From the NCBI GenBank assembly GCA_030550025.1, contig JAUQQC010000009.1:1-64000 (forward strand): a stretch of DNA of 64,000 nt, given 5' to 3'. This document shows, piece after piece, positions 37,630 through 46,663 of the stretch. A model generated the notes under the pieces. It was not told where the DNA came from. It worked only from the letters and a program-made list of their open reading frames with translations, and searched no databases. Each line of letters begins with the position of its first letter. Position 1 is the stretch's first letter. Both the position numbers and the translations under genes were made by a program. The DNA is from Acidobacteriota bacterium. GTDB taxonomy: Bacteria > Acidobacteriota > Blastocatellia > HR10.

Positions 37630-39771
37630 ATGCTCGAACAGATGGGAAGATGCGCGAAGATTCTCGCTCTCATCAGTGGATCTCTCGTGGGGCTCCCTCA
37701 CGGTGTCCTGCCGCTTCGTGCGCAGGAGACGCGACCGTTGATCATCGAGACGATCGCCGGAGGGGGGATCGGCGAAGGCGAGAGCGCACTCAATGCCGCA
37801 TTGGCGTCGCCCTCGGCGCTTCTGGTGACCGGGGAAGGGGAGCTGTTGATCGCGGATACGGAGAACCATCGGATCCGAAGGGTAGACCGAGATGGGCTCA
37901 TCACCACGATCGTCGGGACGGGAGTCACCGGATTCAGTGGCGATGATGGACCGCCGGATAAGGCGCAGCTCTGGTCGCCGCGCGGTCTGGCCTTCGATCC
38001 GAATGGGAATCTGCTCATCGCCGATACGGCGAATCACCGGATTCGCCGGATCGAGCGCAAGGGTGATGCGCTCGTCATCACGACGATCGCGGGGACGGGA
38101 TCCTCAGGCTTCGGCGGCGATGGAGGATCGGCCAAGAACGCGCAGCTCAGCGGTCCGCGCGGATTGGCCGTGGATGCCGCCGGCAACATCTACATCGCCG
38201 ATACGGGCAACCACCGCATTCGGAAGATTGATGGCAGCGGGAACATCTCGACGGTCGCTGGCAATGGGAGTCGTGGATTCGGAGGCGATGGAGGAGCAGC
38301 GACCTCGGCACAGTTGAACTCGCCGGTGGCCGTTGCCGTCTCGCCTTCGGGCGATCTCTTCATCGCCGATGCCGGGAATCATCGCATTCGCAAAGTCTCC
38401 GGAGGGACGATCACGACGGTCGCCGGAACGGGCCTGCCGATGTTCTCCGGGGATGGAGGTCCGGCCGCGCAAGCGGGATTGAACGTCCCCATGCATCTGG
38501 TCTTCGACAGCGCGGGAAACCTCTATGTGGCCGATTCCGGGAACAATCGGGTGCGCAAGATTGACGCTTCGGGCACGATCACGACGGTGGCCGGAAGCCG
38601 CGCTCGGGGATTCGCCGGAGATGGCGGGAATGCGCTGGAGGCGCGCTTGAACATGCCAGTGGCACTCGCTCTGGGCGCCGATGGGACGATCTTCATTGCC
38701 GATGCGGGGAACAATCGGGTGCGAGCGGTTGATCCGCAGGGCACGATTCGCACGGTGGCCGGTGGGGGCATTGGAGACGGCGGGGATCCGCGTCAGGCGG
38801 TGCTCAATCTGCCCTATGGCGTGGCCATGGACGCGCACGGCCGCCTCTACATCGCCGACACGCAGCATCATCGCATTCGCCGCGTGACGGTGGGCGAGGA
38901 GAATCCGCGCATCGAGACGATCGCGGGGACGGGCGTCTCCGGGTTCAACGGCGATGATCGGCCGGCCGTCGAAGCGCAATTGAATTTCCCACGTGGGCTC
39001 GCCGTAGATGCGCTCGGGAACCTCTACGTCGCCGATACGTTCAACCATCGCGTGCGCAAGATCACTCCCGAGGGCGTGATCACGACAGTCGCTGGAACGG
39101 GCCGAGCCGGGTTCTCCGGGGATGGGGACCTGGCTACGCGCGCCGAGCTGCGATTTCCGCTGGCCATCGCCGTGGACGTGGAGGGTCGGCTCTACGTCGC
39201 CGATGCCGGGAATAATCGGGTGCGTCGCGTGGACCTAGACGGCACGATCACGACCATCGCGGGGACGGGCAAGCGCGGGTTCGAGGGCGATGAAGGGCCG
39301 GCCGTCGCAGCAGCGCTCGATACGCCAGCGGCACTCGCTTTCGATAAGGATGGTCGGTTGCTCATCGCCGATATGGGCAATCATCGCCTGCGGCGCGTGG
39401 ATCTCTCTACGGGCACCATCGTCACGATCGCGGGGAAGGGAACGCCGGGCTCTGGCGGAGATGGTGGCGCGGCCAAAGATGCCGAATTGAATACGCCGGG
39501 CGGGCTCGCCGTAGATGGGGAGGGGACGATCTACATCGCCGATTCCGGGAATCATCGCGTGCGAAAGATCGGCAGCGATGGGAACATCAGCGCGGTGACC
39601 GGAACGGGGACGGCGGGATTTGGTGGCGACGGCACACTCGCGAGCGCCGCGACCTTGAATTTCCCAACGGGCTTAGCGATCGCCCCGGACGGACACTTGG
39701 TGATCGCCGATACGTTCAATCACCGCATCCGCAAATTGCGACCGCAGCCGGAGGAATCATCGGAACCCTAG
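37630..39771 (+). CDS. Exported NHL-repeat protein with twelve repeats
   Basis: 713 residues. A signal peptide (about 1-32) and then twelve NHL repeats of 54-59 residues, each of the form ITTVAGTG.xGFSGDGG...L.xPxGLAVD..GNLYIADTxNHRIRKV. This would build two six-bladed propellers. Such proteins are common in Acidobacteria and related phyla; the ligand is unknown. AGGAGG is well placed before the ATG at 37630, which decides the start. The repeats are also similar at the DNA level, so copy number may vary between strains. Confidence 0.85.
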   Translation: MLEQMGRCAKILALISGSLVGLPHGVLPLRAQETRPLIIETIAGGGIGEGESALNAALASPSALLVTGEGELLIADTENHRIRRVDRDGLITTIVGTGVTGFSGDDGPPDKAQLWSPRGLAFDPNGNLLIADTANHRIRRIERKGDALVITTIAGTGSSGFGGDGGSAKNAQLSGPRGLAVDAAGNIYIADTGNHRIRKIDGSGNISTVAGNGSRGFGGDGGAATSAQLNSPVAVAVSPSGDLFIADAGNHRIRKVSGGTITTVAGTGLPMFSGDGGPAAQAGLNVPMHLVFDSAGNLYVADSGNNRVRKIDASGTITTVAGSRARGFAGDGGNALEARLNMPVALALGADGTIFIADAGNNRVRAVDPQGTIRTVAGGGIGDGGDPRQAVLNLPYGVAMDAHGRLYIADTQHHRIRRVTVGEENPRIETIAGTGVSGFNGDDRPAVEAQLNFPRGLAVDALGNLYVADTFNHRVRKITPEGVITTVAGTGRAGFSGDGDLATRAELRFPLAIAVDVEGRLYVADAGNNRVRRVDLDGTITTIAGTGKRGFEGDEGPAVAAALDTPAALAFDKDGRLLIADMGNHRLRRVDLSTGTIVTIAGKGTPGSGGDGGAAKDAELNTPGGLAVDGEGTIYIADSGNHRVRKIGSDGNISAVTGTGTAGFGGDGTLASAATLNFPTGLAIAPDGHLVIADTFNHRIRKLRPQPEESSEP

Positions 39772-39778
39772 TGAGGAT

Positions 39779-39805
39779 GGGACCGAAGTGTTCAACTCCG
39801 GTCCC
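39779..39805. terminator. Hairpin between convergent NHL and octahaem genes
   Basis: GGGACCG (39779-39785) pairs perfectly with CGGTCCC (39799-39805) across a 13-base loop. It lies midway between two converging stop codons, so it may stop transcription from both sides; there is no T-run. Confidence 0.45.
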
Positions 39806-39814
39806 ACAATCCGC

Positions 39815-41137
39815 TCAGCGCCTTCTCGGTTGATGCGCGCGCCGCAGCTCTTCCGCCATCGCGCGGATTTCCGTGAGCGCGCGCTTCATCTCGCTCCATC
39901 CGTACCAGAGCGCGTAATCGGGATTCGCGTGAAACGTCCCCTGAAACGTTCGCATGCGATGCTCCAGATGCATGAGGAAGAGCTTCTGTTCGATCGGTGT
40001 CGGCGCATCATGAAAAGCGAGGAGGTCGGGGAAGGAATACGCATAATGGGCCGGTTTTTTCAAGATGCCGTCCTTGTAGAGCTCGGCGACGATGCGGATA
40101 GCTTCGGCCAGCAAGCGATCCGCCTCCCGAATCATCTGATCGCCCTTCTCCAACTCGGTGCGTGCGAAATGGAGCGAGTGACACTGGTTACAGATGCGAA
40201 GCATGCGCTCGCGCTCCTTCTGCCAATCCTCTTGCGTGAGACGCGCGACATCCGCTTGCTTCACCAGATCGAAGCGGGCCGTCGGCTTGCCCTCGGGATC
40301 GAGCACGCCGAGCGCCTGTAAGATCGTCGTCTGATCGGCCGCCCACTGTTTGTCTTCCGGCAGTGGCAACCGCACGGCGAGAAACCCCCAGGCTGTGCGC
40401 ACGGCGTGGTCTCCTTCGGGCATGTGACAGGTCTGACAGGTGGGGGCAGCGACCGTCTCCGGCAATGTCTTGTTCTGCTTCAGGAGGTATCGAACGCCAT
40501 GCTTGGAGGACGAGTACATCTCCCACTGTGGGTGGTCGAAGCCCATGTGGCAAGTTTGACAGGCCTGCGGTTGGCGTGCTTCCTCCGCCGAGAAGAGATG
40601 TCGCGTGTGGCACGCGTCGCACGAGGCGACGCCGAATCCCGCGCCTTGGCGCTTCAACTCACGGATCTCGGCCTCCGTCTTCAGTCCGATCTTGTGACAC
40701 CCCCCGCAGCCCTTCATCCCTTCGGTCAATGCCATCGGGAGCCAGTGCGTCGTCGGCATCGCCTTCATCGCCGCCCATCCGAGGGCATGCTTGCCCCGCT
40801 TGAATTGTTCGACTTGCGTCTCATGGCAGGGCGCGCATGTCTCCGGGGTCGGGATGCGCACCTTCTCCACATCTTCGGCCGACATGTGTTCCTCGCCGTG
40901 ACAGACGGCGCAATCAATCCCGTTCCGACTGTGCTTGCTCAACTGCCAATCCGAGACGATGTTGGGCGTGATCTTCTTATGGCATTCGACGCAGGCCGCT
41001 CCTTGCCGGGAGCGCGCTTCGACGGGGGATCGCGAGCGTCCTCGCGCATCTCCTTGAGGCCCACGCACCGCTTCGCCAAAGACGAAGATCATCCCGAGCG
41101 CAACCGCGATTCCGAACATCCGTCGAAATCCAGACAT
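39815..41137 (-). CDS. Octahaem cytochrome c, hydroxylamine oxidoreductase-like
   Basis: 440 residues with a signal peptide (about 1-26) and eight CxxCH motifs beginning at C49, C76, C101, C144, C173, C193, C234 and C316. Eight haems, the long helical C-terminus and the aromatic segment HANPDYALWYGW (403-414) point to the HAO/octahaem family, which oxidises hydroxylamine or hydrazine or reduces nitrite. It is shorter than Nitrosomonas HAO (about 550). I cannot tell whether the Tyr that crosslinks to the catalytic haem in true HAO is present. Periplasmic. Encoded just downstream of an ECF sigma/anti-sigma pair on the same strand. Confidence 0.78.
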   Translation of the reverse strand: MSGFRRMFGIAVALGMIFVFGEAVRGPQGDARGRSRSPVEARSRQGAACVECHKKITPNIVSDWQLSKHSRNGIDCAVCHGEEHMSAEDVEKVRIPTPETCAPCHETQVEQFKRGKHALGWAAMKAMPTTHWLPMALTEGMKGCGGCHKIGLKTEAEIRELKRQGAGFGVASCDACHTRHLFSAEEARQPQACQTCHMGFDHPQWEMYSSSKHGVRYLLKQNKTLPETVAAPTCQTCHMPEGDHAVRTAWGFLAVRLPLPEDKQWAADQTTILQALGVLDPEGKPTARFDLVKQADVARLTQEDWQKERERMLRICNQCHSLHFARTELEKGDQMIREADRLLAEAIRIVAELYKDGILKKPAHYAYSFPDLLAFHDAPTPIEQKLFLMHLEHRMRTFQGTFHANPDYALWYGWSEMKRALTEIRAMAEELRRAHQPRRR

Positions 41138-41205
41138 AGTGCATTTCCTCCCTTTGAGAATCGCGCTACTGCGGACGCTAATTATATGGGGGGCGCAAGG
41201 AGGCA

Positions 41206-41466
41206 TCAATTCGATCGTTCGGAACGCGCGAAGCGTCGGCGCCACTCTGCGCGAAGCCGCTCTTGCACGTCGCGGCGGACTTCTTCGGGCAACGGAGGAG
41301 AGGGCAGTTGTTGGCAGAGACGCACGGTCTCCTCCAGTGTGCGGAAGAAGGTCTGGCAGGGCGCGCATTCGCTCAGATGCGCGCGGATGTGGGCGCAGAC
41401 GTCTTCGGAGAGCTCCCCATCGAGGAATTCCGAGAGGCGCTCGAAAAGTTGGCGACAGCTCAACAT
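41206..41466 (-). CDS. Anti-sigma factor with zinc-finger (ZAS) domain
   Basis: 86 residues with the ZAS signature H(x3)C(x2)C at H30, C34 and C37 (AHLSECAPC). It has no TM segment, so it would be a soluble anti-sigma factor binding the ECF sigma factor encoded just upstream. The ATG at 41466 is placed best relative to GGAGGG; the ATG at 41472, which overlaps the sigma stop (ATGA), is the alternative. Confidence 0.82.
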   Translation of the reverse strand: MLSCRQLFERLSEFLDGELSEDVCAHIRAHLSECAPCQTFFRTLEETVRLCQQLPSPPLPEEVRRDVQERLRAEWRRRFARSERSN

Positions 41467-41468
41467 CG

Positions 41469-42083
41469 TCATCCCTCCGGATCGGGTATCGTCCGCTCTC
41501 GGCGCATCGCCAGATAGGGCGCCAGGCGCTCGCGCAGGAAGAGCCGGGCGCGATGAAGCCGTGTCTTGACCGTTTGTGGCGTGAGCCCGAGCGCGCGCGC
41601 CGTCTCCTCCGTCGAAAGATGCTCCACATCGCGCAGCAGCAGAACGCTGCGATACTTCGTCGGCAGCGCGGCGATGGCGTCTTCGAGGGCGGCGTTCAAT
41701 TCGATGCGCAGGAGCCGTTCTTCGGGGTTCGAAGCGGGATCGGGAATCTCCCGGTTTTGCTCTTCTCCCGCGGGGAAGAACGCCTCCACGGAGAATTCCT
41801 GCTCGGGCTCGAACTTCCCCCGCCGGCGCATCTTGCGGCAAGCGTTGGCGGCGACGTGAAAGAGCCAGGCTTGAAGCGAGCCTTCGCCGCGATAGGCGTG
41901 AAGAGCGCGTACCAACGCCAGAAGCGTCTCTTGCACGACATCGCGCGCATCTTCATCGTGTCGGCACATCCGGCGAGCGAAGTTGTAGAGTCGTCGGCCA
42001 TAGACATCGAGGAGGTGGCCGAACGCTTCCTCCTCACCGGCTTTCAGCTGCTTCACCAATTCGTGCTCTTCGACGGACATCAT
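41469..42083 (-). CDS. ECF-type RNA polymerase sigma factor
   Basis: About 204 residues. Region 2 has the helix RRLYNFARRMCRHDEDARDV followed by LQAWLFHVAANACR; region 4 has LPTKYRSVLLLRDVEHLS and LGLTPQTVKTRLHRAR as the DNA-binding helix-turn-helix. It is coupled to its probable anti-sigma factor (next gene) and lies upstream of the octahaem cytochrome, 69 bases beyond the anti-sigma gene. It may control that cytochrome. Confidence 0.9.
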   Translation of the reverse strand: MMSVEEHELVKQLKAGEEEAFGHLLDVYGRRLYNFARRMCRHDEDARDVVQETLLALVRALHAYRGEGSLQAWLFHVAANACRKMRRRGKFEPEQEFSVEAFFPAGEEQNREIPDPASNPEERLLRIELNAALEDAIAALPTKYRSVLLLRDVEHLSTEETARALGLTPQTVKTRLHRARLFLRERLAPYLAMRRERTIPDPEG

Positions 42084-42162
42084 CGGGGGAGAAGTCTATC
42101 CGCGTAAGGGGCGCGAAGCAAGGTACCCCCTCCTCTCTCGGAGAGGAGACCGACCGAGCGCT

Positions 42163-43575
42163 CTAGCACAGGCGCGCGCGCAGATACCGATCGATGCCCG
42201 CGGCGGCATCGCGGCCATCTCGCAGAGCCGTGGCCAAAAGGTCTGCGCCCCGTACGACGTCGCCTCCGGCAAAGACCCCGGGCCAGGAGGTCATCTTGTT
42301 CTCATCCACTTCGTAGGTCCCCCACGGGGTCCGCTTGAGTCGCGGATCTTCGAGCGGGATAGGCGACGGATCGAAGCCGAAGGCGATGATGACGACGTCC
42401 GCCTCCAACTCGAAGTTGCTTCCGGGAATGGGGATGGGTCTTCGACGTCCTTCCTCGTCGGGCTCGCCCAATTCCATGCGAATGCATTCGACCTTGCGCA
42501 CCCATCCATTCTCATCGCCGATGAATCGGACGGGATTAGTAAGCCAGAGGAATTCCACGCCCTCTTCTTTGGCGGCCTTCACCTCGCGGCGGCTGCCCGG
42601 CATGTTCTCTTCGTCGCGCCGATATGCGCAGATGACGCGCGCTGCCCCCAATCGCCGCGCCGTACGCAAGGAGTCCATCGCCGTATCGCCGCCGCCAAGG
42701 ACGACGACTGTTTTTCCCGTGAGATCATCTCGCGTCCAATCGCCGGGCGGGAGAAATCGCGGTTCCACATTGTTCCGAATGAGGAAGGGGAGCGCATCGT
42801 GAATCCCTTTGAGCTCGATCCCCTCGAGCTTCGGCCGCTTCGGGATTGTCGCTCCCGTGCCCAAGAAGATGGCCGAATAGCCTTGTGCGAAGAGGTCGTC
42901 CAAGGTCACGCGCTCCCCAATGCGGGTCCCGCAGACGAATTCGACGCCCAGCGCGCGCAGGTACGCGATGCGACGCTCGACGACCCACTTCTCCAGCTTG
43001 AAGCCGGGAATGCCGTAGATGAGCAATCCGCCGGGGAAGGGCCATGCCTCGAAGACCGTGACTCGATACCCTCGCTTGACGAGCTCCTCGGCGCACGCGA
43101 GCCCCGCCGGACCGGCACCCACGATAGCCACGCGCTCGCCGGTCGTCGGCGCCATCTCCGGACGCGGGATGCCGCCGAGTTGTCGGAAGGCATACTCATT
43201 GATGAACCGTTCGATGGCGCCAATGGCCACAGGCTCGTATTTGATCCCCAGCACGCATGCGCCTTCGCAGAGCCGATCCTGCGGGCAGATCCGCCCACAA
43301 ATCTCCGGCATGTTGTTCGTCTGACGCGAGCATTCGGCCGCTTCGAGGAAGCGACCTTCGGCCGTCAACACGAGCCAATCGCGAATGCGATTGTTGAGCG
43401 GACAGGCGTGCTCGCACGCCGGATTCTTACACCTGATGCATCGTGCCGCTTCGCTCTGCGCCTCCTCGGCCGTGAATTCCAATGAGACTTCAAGGAAATC
43501 GCGAATCCGCTCTTCAGGCGGACGCTTCCGTGGCTCGATCCGGGGCCGCTTGGCCGGAGCGACTCTTCCCGACAT
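42163..43575 (-). CDS. GltD-like NADPH-dependent flavoprotein (glutamate synthase small-subunit family)
   Basis: 470 residues. The N-terminal domain has cysteine clusters CIRCKNPACEHACPL and CGRICPQDRLCEGACVLG for two [4Fe-4S] clusters, followed by the FAD-binding VAIVGAGPAGLACAEEL (about 149) and the NADPH-binding VVVLGGGDTAMDSLRTARRLG. This is the GltD/NADPH-ferredoxin reductase-type module. No large glutamate synthase subunit or NfnA partner is adjacent, so it could be a stand-alone electron-input protein. Strong ribosome site (GAGGAGGGGGG). Confidence 0.85.
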   Translation of the reverse strand: MSGRVAPAKRPRIEPRKRPPEERIRDFLEVSLEFTAEEAQSEAARCIRCKNPACEHACPLNNRIRDWLVLTAEGRFLEAAECSRQTNNMPEICGRICPQDRLCEGACVLGIKYEPVAIGAIERFINEYAFRQLGGIPRPEMAPTTGERVAIVGAGPAGLACAEELVKRGYRVTVFEAWPFPGGLLIYGIPGFKLEKWVVERRIAYLRALGVEFVCGTRIGERVTLDDLFAQGYSAIFLGTGATIPKRPKLEGIELKGIHDALPFLIRNNVEPRFLPPGDWTRDDLTGKTVVVLGGGDTAMDSLRTARRLGAARVICAYRRDEENMPGSRREVKAAKEEGVEFLWLTNPVRFIGDENGWVRKVECIRMELGEPDEEGRRRPIPIPGSNFELEADVVIIAFGFDPSPIPLEDPRLKRTPWGTYEVDENKMTSWPGVFAGGDVVRGADLLATALRDGRDAAAGIDRYLRARLC

Positions 43576-44030
43576 CGTCCCCCCTCCTCATCCGAAGATT
43601 CTCCCCTCCTGAGATCGCGTGCATGGAGTAGCAAATCTCATGCCACCTCCTGATACGGAGCGAAGCGCCCGTGCGCTCAATCGGTTAGTCGTCACAAGGG
43701 GAAAGCCCGATCGCGCCTGGCGCGTCAAATGCCTCAACCGGTGCGCGAAATCGCTTCGCGAGGGCGAAGCGACCAGAACGAGTCGTGACCTCCAAATGCG
43801 GACGGGGGAATTCCCCCAGAAGTGGGAGAATTCGCGCGGGGGGATGAAAGCGCGCGCGCTCATCCGGCTCTTCCCCTCATGCGGCTAAGCCTCTGCCGGA
43901 CAAGTGCTTAAATCCGGAGCGCCTCGATGCGTTCGGCCCCCTCTTGGCAACACGGTACGGGATTTGCGAGAACTTGACGGCGGGGTAGAATTCGCGAGGC
44001 TGGAAGCAGGGACCGAAGGGGAACGGGAAG
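43576..44030. other. Intergenic region rich in inverted repeats
   Basis: About 455 bases between divergent genes, with no believable protein. It contains a hairpin TCGCTTCG/CGAAGCGA (43751-43758 with 43765-43772), a perfect 14-base palindrome GGGGGAATTCCCCC (43804-43817), an 11-bp imperfect stem GAATTCCCCCA/TGGGAGAATTC (43808-43818 with 43823-43833), a stem GGATGA/TCATCC (43842-43847 with 43860-43865) and CCGGC/GCCGG (43864-43868 with 43895-43899). A TAGAAT at 43986-43991 may be the -10 of the pentahaem gene, with a weak TTTGCG 17 bases upstream. Confidence 0.55.
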
Positions 44031-45206
44031 ATGAATCAAAGAGCAGTGCCGGGGTTTCTCTTTTTGGGCTTCTTCCTGTGGGGCGTGGTGACCTTCGGAT
44101 GCCGTCGTTCGGAGATGTCTGAACCGATCGTCTTTCCCGCGGGACGCTTCACTTCAGCCCAGCAGTGCGGCACCTGTCATCGGGACATCTATGCGGCTTG
44201 GCGTGGATCGCAACACGCGCGGGCGATCGAGAACCCTATCTTCCGGGAGTCCTACGAAGAGGCGGCGAAGATCGCCGGAGAATCGGCGACCCGACTCTGC
44301 CGCATGTGTCATGCCCCGACGGTCGTGCTCACGGGCGATCACACCCTCGCACAAGAAGTAACGCGGGAGGGCGTCACCTGCGATTTCTGTCACTCCCTGA
44401 CGGGGATCGATTTGGAGCGACGCGAGCACCCGTTCCTGCTCGATGTGGGGGCGACTAAGTACGGCCCAATCCGCGACGCCGCCTCGACCGGGCATCGCGT
44501 GGCCTTCTCCGAATTCCATCTCAGCTCTCTCCAGTGCGCGGGATGTCACGAATATCGAAACGCGCACGGCGTGCCCATCCTCTCGACCTATTCCGAGTGG
44601 GAGCAGTATCGGCAGCGTGGGGGGGATAAGGAGTGCCAACACTGCCATATGCCACAGGTCCTGGCCAACATCGTGGATCCGAAGGTGAAACGAGTGCAAG
44701 GCGCCTTTGTGAATCTCCACACGATGCCAGGAGGACACGCTCGCGATCAGCTCGTGCGCGCGCTGGAGATGCGGATCATGGAAGTGCAACGCACGCCGCG
44801 CGGAGTATACGTGAAAGTTCGACTGCGAAATGTCGGCGCGGGGCATGCCGTCCCCACCGGCAGTCCCACGCGAAAAGTGATCTTGCGCGTTGAGGTCATG
44901 ACCGGGAGCGGGCAGCGCGTTCGGCAGGAGCGTATCTATCAACGCATCGTGTTGGACCAGTGGGGCACGGAGATTCGTCGGGATAGCCTCCTCTTCACCG
45001 GGGCGCGAGCGATCGCCCGCGATACGCGATTGGCGCCTGCCGAAGAGCGCGTGGAGGAGTTCCTGCTGCCCGTCTCGGCTGATGAGAATCTCACCATCAC
45101 GGCGGCGCTCATCTACCTCTACTCGCCGCACGAGCGCCCGGAGACCGAGACGCGCATCGAGTTCCTCTCCGAGAGGAGGGAGTTGTTCTCCCGATGGGTT
45201 CGGTGA
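44031..45206 (+). CDS. Pentahaem cytochrome c (cytochrome c554-like) with C-terminal beta domain
   Basis: 391 residues. A hydrophobic leader (LFLGFFLWGVVTFGC) looks like a signal peptide, possibly a lipoprotein signal with Cys24, though the lipobox is imperfect. Five CxxCH motifs follow (CGTCH at 46, then CRMCH, CDFCH, CAGCH and CQHCH), with SQHARAIENPIF and further distal His, as in the cytochrome c554 family that relays electrons from HAO. From about residue 235 there is a beta-rich domain without cysteines. Periplasmic electron carrier; it lies 455 bases from the GltD-like gene on the opposite strand. Confidence 0.8.
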   Translation: MNQRAVPGFLFLGFFLWGVVTFGCRRSEMSEPIVFPAGRFTSAQQCGTCHRDIYAAWRGSQHARAIENPIFRESYEEAAKIAGESATRLCRMCHAPTVVLTGDHTLAQEVTREGVTCDFCHSLTGIDLERREHPFLLDVGATKYGPIRDAASTGHRVAFSEFHLSSLQCAGCHEYRNAHGVPILSTYSEWEQYRQRGGDKECQHCHMPQVLANIVDPKVKRVQGAFVNLHTMPGGHARDQLVRALEMRIMEVQRTPRGVYVKVRLRNVGAGHAVPTGSPTRKVILRVEVMTGSGQRVRQERIYQRIVLDQWGTEIRRDSLLFTGARAIARDTRLAPAEERVEEFLLPVSADENLTITAALIYLYSPHERPETETRIEFLSERRELFSRWVR

Positions 45207-45272
45207 GTCGTTTGTTCAGGCGTTTGATCTGGGGGAGAGCTCAGCGTGAGCCTCGCCCTACATGTGTGTCTC

Positions 45273-45300
45273 TTGACACCGACGGAACTCGTGATAGAAC
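45273..45300 (+). promoter_or_regulatory. Candidate promoter of the PQQ-like/Rieske/cytochrome b operon
   Basis: Perfect TTGACA (45273-45278) and TAGAAC (45295-45300), 16 bases apart, about 38 bases before the ATG at 45338. Confidence 0.45.
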
Positions 45301-45337
45301 GCTTTTCGCAATTTGTTCATCACTGCGAGGAGGTGCT

Positions 45338-46123
45338 ATGCGTTTTGGTTCTTTGAGGAGCAAAACGCGTTTCGTGCTTTTACCCGCGCTGCTCACGGGG
45401 GGATTGGGCGGGATGCCGCTGCAGGTCGCTTCGGCGCAAGGGATGATGGGACGTCCTGTGATGGGGGAAGAGACCGTCGCTGTGGGGACCGATGGGGTGA
45501 TCTACGTCGTAGCCTCTCCGCCACAACGGCGGATGGGACCCGAATTCGGGCGCGTGGCGCTTTTCGCTTTAGACCCGGGGACGTTTCGCATTCGATGGCG
45601 ATACGTGCTTGAAGATGAAGACCTCCTCGCCTCGCGTCCGGTTGTGGGTACGGACGGCACGGTCTATCTCACCGTGTCTGAGACGATGGAGCTTGGTCCA
45701 CCACTGGATCCCGCGACGACCTTTCGGAACGCTCGACTCCTGGCCGTTCGGGGGGGGATGCTCAAGTGGGTTTATGAATTTGACGCGCCGTTCGCCTCTC
45801 ATCCCGCGCTTGGCCCCGAAGGGTTGATCTTTGTGACCGTCGGGGCCGTGGGGCCGGTTGGAATGCCAGGGCCTTGGACGTTCGCGCGCTCCTCGTTCCT
45901 AGCCCTTGAGGATCGTGGGACATCGGCCGCCGTACGCGCGCGCCTTGATCTTGGCCCGCGCGCTGTGTCTGCTCCCGTCGTCAGTTCGCATCCGACGTTG
46001 CAATGGGCGGTCTACGTGACGGGAGCAGGGACCGGCATGGGGCCGGGCATGGGGATGGGTCAAGGGACGGTGTTGTTCGTCATCAGCCCGGACTTTCGCA
46101 TGACGTCCGTACTCCTGCGTTGA
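45338..46123 (+). CDS. Exported PQQ-like beta-propeller protein with Met-rich segments
   Basis: 261 residues. A signal peptide (about 8-32, ending VASAQ) is followed by beta-propeller-type repeats such as VGTDGTVYLTVSE and LGPEGLIFVTVG. It is only about half the length of a complete PQQ propeller. Met-rich stretches lie right after the signal peptide (GMMGRPVMGEE) and near the end (GTGMGPGMGMGQG), the kind of sequence that can bind copper. AGGAGG fixes the start at 45338. It heads the Rieske-cytochrome b unit, suggesting a link to electron transfer. Confidence 0.68.
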   Translation: MRFGSLRSKTRFVLLPALLTGGLGGMPLQVASAQGMMGRPVMGEETVAVGTDGVIYVVASPPQRRMGPEFGRVALFALDPGTFRIRWRYVLEDEDLLASRPVVGTDGTVYLTVSETMELGPPLDPATTFRNARLLAVRGGMLKWVYEFDAPFASHPALGPEGLIFVTVGAVGPVGMPGPWTFARSSFLALEDRGTSAAVRARLDLGPRAVSAPVVSSHPTLQWAVYVTGAGTGMGPGMGMGQGTVLFVISPDFRMTSVLLR

Positions 46124-46168
46124 GGCGTCGAGGGCTTGCCATTGGGAGATCAGGGGAGGGGAGCGCGT

Positions 46169-46606
46169 ATGCCGTCGTGGAGCGAGCAACGTCGGAAGCT
46201 TTTGAACATCCTTCTGGGGACGAGCGTGGGGGCGACGCTTGTGGCCATCTTCTATCCGATCCTCAAGTTCATGATCCCGCCGGAGGTGATCGAAGCGACG
46301 CAGGCGAGCGTCGTCGCCGGGCGCGTGAACGAGCTGCCGCCGAATTCTGGGAAGATCTTTAAGTTCGGGAACAAGCCCGGCCTTCTGGTGCGCACGCCGA
46401 CAGGAGAGTACAAGGCCTTCTCGGCCGTCTGCACGCACCTGGATTGCATCGTGCAGTATCGGCCGGATATGCGGCTGATCTGGTGCGCTTGCCATAATGG
46501 CCAGTACAACCTGAGCGGGAAGAACATCGCTGGTCCGCCCCCACGCCCCTTGGAGGAGTACGTCGTCAATATTCGCGGGGAGGAGATCGTTGTCTCCAAG
46601 GCGTAA
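46169..46606 (+). CDS. Rieske iron-sulfur protein of a cytochrome bc-type complex
   Basis: 145 residues. An N-terminal TM anchor (about 12-36) and a Rieske domain with CTHLDC (C88, H90, C93) and WCACHNGQY (C106, C108, H109): C88, H90, C106 and H109 ligate the 2Fe-2S cluster and C93-C108 should form the disulfide. It passes electrons from quinol at cytochrome b to the cytochrome c partner. The ATG at 46169 is preferred because GGGGAGGGG is well spaced. Confidence 0.93.
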   Translation: MPSWSEQRRKLLNILLGTSVGATLVAIFYPILKFMIPPEVIEATQASVVAGRVNELPPNSGKIFKFGNKPGLLVRTPTGEYKAFSAVCTHLDCIVQYRPDMRLIWCACHNGQYNLSGKNIAGPPPRPLEEYVVNIRGEEIVVSKA

Positions 46607-46663
46607 CCTCGCTGAAGAATCCGTCGGTTGCGGGCGGGGGGAGAACCGACGTGTCGAGGGCCT

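Noticed and set aside
43619-43888. An 89-codon frame in the inverted-repeat region
   Set aside because: It has an ATG but no convincing ribosome site, and it is built largely from the palindromic sequences, so an RNA or DNA structure is the more likely signal.
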